A DNA stretch of 40,337 nucleotides from Shewanella glacialipiscicola. Lineage in GTDB: Bacteria > Pseudomonadota > Gammaproteobacteria > Enterobacterales > Shewanellaceae. The translations under genes and the position numbers were made by a program. Of this stretch, positions 34,310-40,337 are shown in pieces. How positions within the stretch are numbered: the stretch's first letter is position 1; the number at the start of each line of letters is the position of its first letter. Under the pieces are notes generated by a model, which saw only the letters and a program-made list of their open reading frames with translations, did not search any database and had not been told where the DNA came from. Where the stretch lies: contig NZ_JAKILU010000028.1 of assembly GCF_023283485.1 (NCBI RefSeq), forward strand, positions 1 through 40,337, in the 5' to 3' direction.

Positions 34310-37144
34310 ATGTTTAATACTAAAACTGTACTGGCGTTAGCCATCGGCAGCGTTTGTGGGCTTGCCCATGGCGCGGATAATTTGATCATTTCAGAATACG
34401 TCGAAGGCAGCAGCAACAATAAAGCCATCGAGCTGTATAACCCAACCGCGGGCGTTATTGATTTAAGCCAATACCAATTGCGTTTCTATTTTAATGGCAG
34501 CACCAACGTAGGCACGACCATTGCGCTCACTGGCTCATTAGCGGCGGGGGCGACGTATGTGGTTGCCGATAATGATGCCTCTGCCGATATCCTTGCAGTG
34601 ACAGATCAACAAAGTAGCGCGAGTTTCTTTAATGGTGATGATGCCATTGAACTGACCTATCAAAATCAAGTGATTGATAGTTTAGGTCAAGTCGGTGTTG
34701 ATCCTGGTGCCGAGTGGGGCAGTGGTGATTTATCCACGCAAGACAACACCCTGCGCCGTAATCCCGAGCAGTTGATTGCCGATCCCATTAGTGACGATGC
34801 GGTCAGCTTTAGCACTTGGCTAGGTTTTGCGAAGGACGATATTTCTGATCTGGGTAAATTTAGCGCAAGTACGCCAACTGATCCGGTCGATCCACCACCG
34901 AGTTCTTTAGTGTGCGGCGAAGAAGCCACGGCAATTCATACTCTTCAAGGTGCGGGCGCAGCAAGCCCACTTAACGGCCAAACTTTAGTGGTTGAAGCGG
35001 TTGTTGTCAGTAATCAGGAAGCCGGCCTTAAGGGCATTTTTGTACAAATGGCCGATAACGAAGCTGATAACGATCCACAAACCTCTGAAGGTGTGTTTGT
35101 ACATACCGGCACTGCACCCACCGCTTATTTGTCGGGCGATCGTATTCGTTTACAAGCTAAAGTGACTGAATATCAAGGCCTAACAGAGTTAACTACCTTG
35201 TCTGCACACACGCTTTGCGCCACAGGGCAAGCATTGCCAACGGCGGCTGTGCTGACTTTACCAGTTAACAGCAGTGATGATTTTGAGCCATTTGAGGGTA
35301 TGCGTGTTCGTTTTAGCCAAGATTTAGTAGTAAACGAAGTCTATAACCTCGGTCGTTATGGTGAGATTTCATTAGGTAGTCAGCGCCACTTTATTGGTGC
35401 GCAGGTGGCAGCACCTGGCGCTGATGCGCTGGCAGTGAGCGCGGCTAACCAACGCGACAGCATTCTATTGGATGATGGGTTAACGGCGCAGAATCCTGAT
35501 CCTGTGCAATTCCCCGCTCCTGGTTTGAGCGCATCAAACACTGTGCGTGTAGGCGATAAAGCCACATCACTTACAGGTGTAATGCACTATGGCTTTAATC
35601 TGTATCGTATTATGCCAATCGAAACGGTGAACTTTGTGGCGGAAAACCCACGCCCAGTTGCGCCCACATTGGTTGAGGGTGGTAATTTAAAAGTCGCTAG
35701 CTTTAACGTGCTTAACTACTTCAATGGCGACGGCCAAGGCGCAGGTTTCCCAACCGCGCGTGGTGCCAATACCTTAAGCGAGTTTGAGCGTCAAAAGGCG
35801 AAGATTGTCAGCGCCATGGTGGGTATTAGTGCCGATGTATTTGGCTTAATGGAAATCGAGAACGATGGTTTTGGCGCTAATTCAGCCATTGCCGATTTAG
35901 TCGCAGGTTTGAATGCCGCTGTGGGTGAAGCACGTTACGCTTATATCGCGCCAACAGGCATGAATGCGATTGGCACTGATGCCATCACGGTCGGCTTGAT
36001 TTATCGTAGCGATAAAGTCACGCCACAGGGCGCAGCGCGCATTCTATCCAGTGCCAATTCGCCATTAGATGACGACCAAAAGCCTTTGTTTGACGATAAC
36101 AAAAACCGTCCAATGCTGACTCAAACCTTTAGCGTGAACGACAGCGAAGAAAGTGTGGTCGTGGCGGTTAATCACCTTAAATCTAAGGGCAGTGAATGTG
36201 CGGGCGATCCTGATCTGAATGACGGTCAAGGCAACTGTAATATCACACGTACCCGTGCGGCGACGGCTGCAGGCCAATGGATTAGCGAGCAATATCCAGA
36301 TCAAGGCGTACTGCTGATTGGTGATTTGAACGCCTATGCGAAGGAAGATCCATTAACGGCGTTAGGTAACGCGGGCTTTAGCGAGTTATTTGCCAAACTT
36401 GAAAAGCCGAACCCTTATTCCTATGTGTTCTCGGCAGAATCGGGTCAGTTGGATCATGCTTTAGCGAATGCTGCCCTGCTGGATAAAGTGGTGGATGTGA
36501 CGCAGTGGCATATCAATACCGACGAACCGCGCGTATTGGATTACAACGAAGAGTTTAAGACGCCTGCTCAAATCCAAGACTTATTCGCCACGGATGCATA
36601 TCGCTCATCGGATCACGATCCTGTGGTGATTTCACTCTTGCTTGAAGCGGAAAACATCGCGCCAGTAGCCAGTTTCACTCAAGTAGTGAATGGGGCTGCA
36701 GTGCAACTGACATCCACTTCAACCGACAGCGATGGACAGATTGTATCAGCCCAGTGGAACTTTGGTGACAACACAGTGGCAATGGGCGATGTAGTGACTC
36801 ACAGTTACAGCCAAAGCGGTGAGTATTTGGTCACGCTAACTGTGACAGATAACGACGGCCTAACCCATAGCACGTCGCAAGCGGTGACTGTGGTTGTTGG
36901 AGAGGTGAAACAACCGCCGGTTGCGCAAATTCAGCGTATCAATTTATTGCTTGTCGATATGTTTATCTCGACTAGCTACGATACCGATGGCGTGATCAAG
37001 CAACATAAATGGACGTTCGACAATGGCACCCGCGCTAACGGTCAAGTGGTATTACGCCTTGCCCGCCGTGGTCAACACACTGTTGAACTCACCGTTAAAG
37101 ATAATGACAAGTTAACGGATACTACGACGCTGACGTATCGTTAA
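34310..37144 (+). CDS. ExeM/NucH-type extracellular nuclease with PKD domains
   Basis: The 944-residue secreted protein has a signal peptide (about 1-21), a lamin-tail domain (about 22-165), an OB-like region (about 205-310), an endonuclease/exonuclease/phosphatase domain (about 458-780) and two PKD domains (about 784-863 and 870-944). Catalytic motifs are ASFNVLNYF (463-471), LMEIEND (513-519), NHLKSKG (621-627), GDLNAY (671-676) and SDHD (767-770). Shewanella relatives degrade extracellular DNA for phosphorus supply and biofilm turnover. Some of those end in a membrane anchor (GlyGly-CTERM); this one ends in a PKD domain with no anchor, so release into the medium is expected. It is monocistronic, with a terminator after it. 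Confidence 0.9.
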   Translation: MFNTKTVLALAIGSVCGLAHGADNLIISEYVEGSSNNKAIELYNPTAGVIDLSQYQLRFYFNGSTNVGTTIALTGSLAAGATYVVADNDASADILAVTDQQSSASFFNGDDAIELTYQNQVIDSLGQVGVDPGAEWGSGDLSTQDNTLRRNPEQLIADPISDDAVSFSTWLGFAKDDISDLGKFSASTPTDPVDPPPSSLVCGEEATAIHTLQGAGAASPLNGQTLVVEAVVVSNQEAGLKGIFVQMADNEADNDPQTSEGVFVHTGTAPTAYLSGDRIRLQAKVTEYQGLTELTTLSAHTLCATGQALPTAAVLTLPVNSSDDFEPFEGMRVRFSQDLVVNEVYNLGRYGEISLGSQRHFIGAQVAAPGADALAVSAANQRDSILLDDGLTAQNPDPVQFPAPGLSASNTVRVGDKATSLTGVMHYGFNLYRIMPIETVNFVAENPRPVAPTLVEGGNLKVASFNVLNYFNGDGQGAGFPTARGANTLSEFERQKAKIVSAMVGISADVFGLMEIENDGFGANSAIADLVAGLNAAVGEARYAYIAPTGMNAIGTDAITVGLIYRSDKVTPQGAARILSSANSPLDDDQKPLFDDNKNRPMLTQTFSVNDSEESVVVAVNHLKSKGSECAGDPDLNDGQGNCNITRTRAATAAGQWISEQYPDQGVLLIGDLNAYAKEDPLTALGNAGFSELFAKLEKPNPYSYVFSAESGQLDHALANAALLDKVVDVTQWHINTDEPRVLDYNEEFKTPAQIQDLFATDAYRSSDHDPVVISLLLEAENIAPVASFTQVVNGAAVQLTSTSTDSDGQIVSAQWNFGDNTVAMGDVVTHSYSQSGEYLVTLTVTDNDGLTHSTSQAVTVVVGEVKQPPVAQIQRINLLLVDMFISTSYDTDGVIKQHKWTFDNGTRANGQVVLRLARRGQHTVELTVKDNDKLTDTTTLTYR

Positions 37145-37181
37145 GTCAGTCTTTGTATTCCGTTGATTTTTAAGTCACGTC

Positions 37182-37209
37182 AAGCCCGCAGCCGCGGGCT
37201 TTTCTTTTT
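37182..37209 (+). terminator. Terminator downstream of the nuclease gene
   Basis: AGCCCGC pairs with GCGGGCT around AGCC and is followed by TTTTCTTTTT. The tandem repeat described next begins immediately after it. Confidence 0.92.
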
Positions 37210-37609
37210 GCCCAAAAGCAAGATAACGTTGTCGTCAGTTGTTGTGACACATCAATTGTCATTGTTTCCCCAGTGACTCGCCGTCTGTTTCTTTCAAAAT
37301 AAGCCTCCCTGAGTGCTCTAATAAAATATCCCTGTTTTAGAAGGTCACTGGTGCAACAATGCCAATCCTCATTAACCCTATCGCTGTTCGATTAGCTGAA
37401 AAGCTAATGCCCAAAGCAAGATAACTTTGTCGTCAGTTGTGCTGTATTCATTGTCATTGTTTCCCCTGTGACTCGCCATAAACTCGTCCCTGTGGGCTCG
37501 ACGACGGCATCCATGCCGCCAACGGTCACAGTTGCAACAATGCCAATCTTAACTAACACTTCTGCTGTTCGTTTAGCTAAAAAGATATTGCCCCAAAGCT
37601 TGCTAGCAT
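37210..37609. repeat. Imperfect tandem repeat of about 180-200 bp (two units plus a fragment)
   Basis: Unit 1 (37210-37408) and unit 2 (37409-37589) share both ends but differ in the middle. Each starts GCCCAAA(A)GCAAGATAAC, then TTGTCGTCAGTTGT, CATTGT and TGACTCGCC. Each closes with GGTCAC, GCAACAATGCCAATC, and GCTGTTCG before TTAGCT and a run of A. A third start, GCCCCAAAGCTTGC, follows at 37590. Unit 2 has a GGCAT/ATGCC dyad in its middle. No protein-like content is convincing on either strand. It looks like a non-coding repeat family. Confidence 0.8.
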
Positions 37610-37845
37610 TCATTTAGTGAATCGAAAAATGACGAATGAATTGCCCTACAAAATCTCATCTATTTACCTAATGTTTGGCCCTACCGTAAAGCGACTAACA
37701 ATGTATGGGTATACAGTCGTATTTAAATTTAGATGCTTTTGAGTGTTTTTGCACTCATTAGTTTGCGCGTTTATCCAGCCTAAAATTAACAAAACCCTTT
37801 AAAATCAATTTGTATATACTTTTCCAAAATTAGTTAATAGGTTTG

Positions 37846-37867
37846 AAAAACGCGCATGCGCGTTTTT
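37846..37867. repeat. Perfect 22-bp GC-core palindrome upstream of the cassettes
   Basis: Five A, the core CGCGCATGCGCG and five T form a perfect palindrome. A related copy, AAACGCGCATGCGCAC, is at 37952-37967, and partial copies GCGCGTTT appear near 37765 and 37925. It could act as a terminator-like hairpin, an operator or part of a recombination site. The role is unknown. Confidence 0.75.
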
Positions 37868-37977
37868 CCGGATGGTGTATTTGATAAAAAACTGATAAGT
37901 TCTTTGCATACAGGTAGTTAACTGTGCGCGTTTTCACTGGTCTAATGAGGTAAACGCGCATGCGCACTAATAAAATG

Positions 37978-39530
37978 TTAGCCAAACTTCCCGCTCATAG
38001 CATGGAGAGAATAAATGAGTACTGAATTATTATCAAAACCACAAGCAGGTATGCTTTCTACAGATACAACTAGATTCGAAGGGTATCTAGCTCACTTAGG
38101 GTTGCCTACAGAAAATATTATTGCTTCACTCCCTGAACGAAAAATTATTGAAGCTAATCTACCTGCATTTATTGAGTCATTACCAGCAGAAGTTAAAAGA
38201 GACGCACGCTATTTATCTAAGTTTGTTGCTGGAGCTGCTATTGGTTTGTTCGATGCGTCACTGAATTATGTTTGGAATGAAGTAGTTATAAATTTACGAG
38301 AAAAAGTTATTGTTTATGGGCTTGATATGTTCTTTGATGCAGCTGTAGGGGGAAGCAGAAGAGAGTTTTACACTACCGAAGAAGACCTATCAGGTCTTAA
38401 AGATAATAACCTTGTAAACACATGCCGAAAACTCGAATTAATCTCCGATATTGTTTATACAAAGCTAAACCACATTTTAACAATGAGAAATGACATTGGT
38501 GCTTCGCACCCCAACTCTTATTCAATAAATGCTTATGAATTATTAGGTTGGTTACAAACTTGCGTCCAAGATATTTTAAATGACAAACCTTCCGCTTCGG
38601 CAATACAAATAAAATCATTTATTGAAAATTTAAAAAGATCACAAGATGTTTTAGACGCTGCAACAATTTCTAGCATGGAAAAACCGTTAGGTGATCTTTC
38701 TCTTCAAAATACGGACAACTTATTAAATAGTATTTTTGGAATATACAGTACTTTAAGTACAGGTAACATTGTTCGGAAAAACATAGCATTATTTGCTCCT
38801 CATATTTGGGCTAAAAGTAGTGACAATGTTAAATACAAACTTGGGGTAACAATAGATGGTTATAAAAATAATCTTCATAACGACAAACATGCGTTAGGTG
38901 TTGAATTTTTCAATTTCTGTGATGGAAATCGTTATCAGTCCCTAGACTCAAAAATCATTTCATTGGATAGCCATGTCGATGACCTTTTACAAGCAAGATA
39001 CTCTTGGGATAATTTTTACAATGAACCTCCTCATATGCGTAAAATACTTTCTTATTTAAAAACAGAGGCCGATATTCCTGTTGAAAGAGTTAATAAAATC
39101 ATTAAAGCTGTTCTGATTTGTCGTGTTGGTAAAGGCATCCCATACAATACTGGTGTTTCACCTGCTGGCCGTCCGTTATACGATCAATTTTTTGGCATGC
39201 TCGGTGACCAAAATATAATTAACACCATCATTGCAATGCATACCAATGAAGTTCGAGTAACATTAGATAATACTCATTGCCAAAAGCATATGATTACTGT
39301 TTTAACAAACTTGAAAGCAAATGCTCGTAGTGAAAGAATTCAAGAAATTTTGGATTTCCTCCTGCAAAATGGAACCATTCTTAATAAGATCCATAACGAT
39401 AAACGTTATAAAGAGTTGACTAAGAATCATATTGCGTTTGGCTAACAAGGCACTCAAACGGACTGAAAACAGCGGGCTATTTCGCTGCGCTCATATTTTA
39501 GCCCACTATTTTCAGCCGCTTAGTGCGGCG
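37978..39530 (+). mobile_element. Integron gene cassette 1 (1553 bp)
   Basis: The boundary G|TTAGCC at 37977-37983 marks the left recombination point and G|TTAGGC at 39530-39536 the right one. The cassette's first bases TTAGCC are the exact complement of its own attC box GGCTAAC (39440-39446), as expected if it was inserted from a closed circle. It carries one gene in the forward direction with only 37 bases before the start codon, and the stop codon lies inside the attC box. No attI or integrase gene is seen upstream. Confidence 0.85.
38015..39445 (+). CDS. Cassette-borne protein of unknown function with HEPN-like motif
   Basis: I do not recognise this 476-residue protein as a named family. 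It is mainly helical and polar, with no signal peptide. A short hydrophobic glycine/alanine stretch, FVAGAAIGLFDASL, is at about 70-83. The segment MRNDIGASHPN places R158 and H165 six residues apart, the Rx4-6H spacing and RN start of HEPN ribonucleases found in abortive-infection and toxin proteins. Flanking residues (about 135-185) are helical, as HEPN requires. GGAGAG lies 5 bases before ATG. Base composition is more AT-rich than in the chromosomal genes. A defence or toxin role is a hypothesis; the protein could have an unrelated function. Confidence 0.7.
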   Translation: MSTELLSKPQAGMLSTDTTRFEGYLAHLGLPTENIIASLPERKIIEANLPAFIESLPAEVKRDARYLSKFVAGAAIGLFDASLNYVWNEVVINLREKVIVYGLDMFFDAAVGGSRREFYTTEEDLSGLKDNNLVNTCRKLELISDIVYTKLNHILTMRNDIGASHPNSYSINAYELLGWLQTCVQDILNDKPSASAIQIKSFIENLKRSQDVLDAATISSMEKPLGDLSLQNTDNLLNSIFGIYSTLSTGNIVRKNIALFAPHIWAKSSDNVKYKLGVTIDGYKNNLHNDKHALGVEFFNFCDGNRYQSLDSKIISLDSHVDDLLQARYSWDNFYNEPPHMRKILSYLKTEADIPVERVNKIIKAVLICRVGKGIPYNTGVSPAGRPLYDQFFGMLGDQNIINTIIAMHTNEVRVTLDNTHCQKHMITVLTNLKANARSERIQEILDFLLQNGTILNKIHNDKRYKELTKNHIAFG

Positions 39531-39536
39531 TTAGGC
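39440..39536 (+). repeat. attC recombination site of cassette 1
   Basis: The 97-base site runs from core box GGCTAAC to GTTAGGC. Between them the arms fold back on each other: CTGAAAA with TTTTCAG, GGGCTA with TAGCCC, CACT with AGTG and CGG with CCG, with unpaired bases between the blocks as in known attC hairpins. The central loop carries TTTCGCTGCGC. It belongs to the same general class as the Vibrio repeats that end GCCGC...GCGTTAGGC. Confidence 0.93.
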
Positions 39537-39558
39537 AACTAAAAAAATCGGAGTATAA

Positions 39559-40218
39559 ATGACTACGGAAATTGTCGAAGATAAACCAAAGCTGCTTAAG
39601 GCAGTTGAGTTGATTCTGGCTAAACCAGAAGATATTAAAAAAGAATCCATTCAGGTTTTGGAAAAGTACAAAAAAGCAAATCCAAATAAATCTGGAAGTG
39701 AGGTTCAGAAACTAGCTTCTGAAAAGATCATATCCAATTACAGCTATTACGCTGCATTTGCAGGTGGCACTACTGCCCTTACAGGTGTTATCCCGGGAAT
39801 TGGTACTGCTGTCGCAATTGGAGGTGGCGCTAGTGCTGATGCTGTAGCTTGTATGAAATTTCAAATTGAAATGACGATGGCTATTGCTACAGTATATGGC
39901 CATGACATTTTAATTGAGGAAGAAAAGAGGCTTTGTTACATCATTGCTGGCTTAGGAGCAATGAGCGAGGCAGCTAAAGAAGGGGGTAAGGCTGTGGGTT
40001 CTAAAGCCTTCGTGAAGTTAGTTCAGCAACACCTCAAAGGAGCGACACTTCAGGCAGTAAAAGAAATATTCAAAAAGCTTGGTATTACCTTTACTCGCAA
40101 AGCCCTAGAAAAGGCTATACCTTTTGGTATTGGTGTTGTTATAGGTTTCTCTGCCAACAAGGGTATCACATGGTATGTTGGCTCTAAAGCGAGAGACTTC
40201 TTTACAGCAGATGCCTAA
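39559..40218 (+). CDS. Cassette-borne glycine-rich membrane-associated protein (EcsC/DUF697-like)
   Basis: The 219-residue protein has a charged N-terminal helix region (1-55), then a glycine/alanine-rich hydrophobic hairpin (about 62-90, with GVIPGIGTAVAIGGG), an amphipathic helical middle, and a second hydrophobic segment IPFGIGVVIGFSANKGITW (about 187-205). This layout recalls EcsC- and DUF697-type proteins, which are poorly understood and sometimes linked to toxins or defence. The similarity is by eye only. CGGAGTATAA precedes ATG. The stop codon overlaps the attC core box, the usual cassette layout. Confidence 0.7.
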   Translation: MTTEIVEDKPKLLKAVELILAKPEDIKKESIQVLEKYKKANPNKSGSEVQKLASEKIISNYSYYAAFAGGTTALTGVIPGIGTAVAIGGGASADAVACMKFQIEMTMAIATVYGHDILIEEEKRLCYIIAGLGAMSEAAKEGGKAVGSKAFVKLVQQHLKGATLQAVKEIFKKLGITFTRKALEKAIPFGIGVVIGFSANKGITWYVGSKARDFFTADA

Positions 40219-40246
40219 CAAGGCAAGTCAATCTGACAGCTTACTC
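40213..40246 (+). repeat. Left part of the attC of cassette 2
   Basis: GCCTAACAAGGCAAGTCAAT starts with a canonical core box and resembles the start of the cassette 1 site (both have AACAAGGCA). The site breaks off where the insertion-sequence end begins, so the inner right arm and final GTTRRRY are not visible. Confidence 0.7.
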
Positions 40247-40337
40247 TGTACTGGTCAACCCAAACAGGACACTTTTAGTTGAGAATTTTCAAACTCTACC
40301 GGTGACAGATTGTCATTAGCAGAATGAAGTCGCTCCA
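40247..40337 (-). mobile_element. End of an IS3-family-like insertion sequence (partial)
   Basis: The sequence from TGTACTGGTCAACCC onward does not continue the attC and contains a transposase C terminus on the minus strand. Insertion sequences of the IS3 family begin with TG and place the transposase stop close to the end, as here. Only this end is in the window, so the other terminal repeat and the target duplication cannot be checked. Confidence 0.75.
40255..40335 (-). CDS. IS3-family transposase OrfB, C-terminal end (partial)
   Basis: Twenty-six codons and a TGA stop read ERLHSANDNLSPVEFE and a short tail. The pattern E/R-x-H-S-x(5)-SPVEFE is typical of the C terminus of IS3-family DDE transposases (integrase core, rve-type). 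The rest of the gene lies beyond the right edge. It is transcribed against the cassettes. Confidence 0.8.
   Translation of the reverse strand, partial: ERLHSANDNLSPVEFENSQLKVSCLG

Larger units (their letters stand above)
39531..40246 (+). mobile_element. Integron gene cassette 2, attC interrupted
   Basis: It starts TTAGGC right after the cassette 1 site and carries one forward gene. Its own attC begins with GCCTAAC at 40213-40219, complementary to GTTAGGC, the core box formed from its own first bases. The rest of the attC (CAAGTCAATCTGACAGC and so on) is cut short at about 40246 by an insertion sequence, so the far half may lie beyond the window. Confidence 0.8.

Noticed and set aside
37404..37613. 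69-residue minus-strand open frame
   Set aside because: It lies entirely in unit 2 of the tandem repeat, and unit 1 does not preserve the frame.
37846..37983. A complete attC or attI ending at GTTAGCC
   Set aside because: No matching left core box (GGCTAAC-like) or attI layout next to a divergent intI could be found; kept only as an unexplained palindrome cluster.

Overview
The window reads as a chromosomal segment of a Shewanella-type gammaproteobacterium. The clearest markers are a 91-residue mature tetraheme cytochrome c of the CctA/STC type, a TPP-riboswitch-controlled thiamine uptake operon built around a TonB-dependent receptor and PnuT, and the perM/bepA/yfgD-like and hinT/ycfL neighbourhoods that gammaproteobacteria share. 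The genus call is inference from gene content; no rRNA or species marker is present.

Layout. 1-126: tRNA-Leu(UAA) and its terminator. 0.4-6.6 kb: an orphan periplasmic glucan protein OpgG, dipeptidase PepE, the membrane protease HtpX and a large HExxH lipoprotein. 6.8-10.9 kb: envelope and housekeeping block with DUF2069, a YfgD-type ArsC-like protein, the outer-membrane quality-control protease BepA, a TusA-like protein and a PerM-family permease. 11.4-15.4 kb: CctA convergent with a cytochrome b561-like membrane protein, a CsgD-like LuxR regulator and an M61 aminopeptidase. 15.6-17.6 kb: hinT, a tandem hotdog protein and YcfL lipoprotein. 17.8-20.5 kb: a purine nucleoside phosphorylase, a TsgA-like MFS transporter and a Crp/Fnr regulator. 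20.7-25.4 kb: the thiamine operon (riboswitch, receptor, YkoF-like protein, PnuT, ThiK-like kinase). 25.5-30.2 kb: a DUF6279 lipoprotein, a YdjA nitroreductase, three GNAT acetyltransferases, a 2OG-Fe(II) oxygenase and a small secreted protein. 30.5-34.0 kb: a small membrane protein and the DUF2157/DUF4401/GDYXXLXY membrane operon. 34.3-37.1 kb: a large extracellular nuclease.

The last 3 kb differ in kind. After the nuclease terminator come two copies of a roughly 190-bp imperfect tandem repeat, then GCGC-rich palindromes, then two integron gene cassettes in the same orientation. For each cassette, the first bases after the recombination point (TTAGCC and TTAGGC) are exactly complementary to the first core box of that cassette's own attC (GGCTAAC and GCCTAAC), as expected of elements that moved as circles. 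No integrase gene lies next to them. Cassette 1 encodes a 476-residue protein of unknown function with an Arg-Asn-x5-His motif reminiscent of HEPN ribonucleases, and cassette 2 a glycine-rich membrane protein. The attC of cassette 2 is broken by an IS3-like element that runs off the right edge. This integrase-less array with two uncharacterised cargo genes is the most promising place for undescribed biology; a defence role is a hypothesis only.
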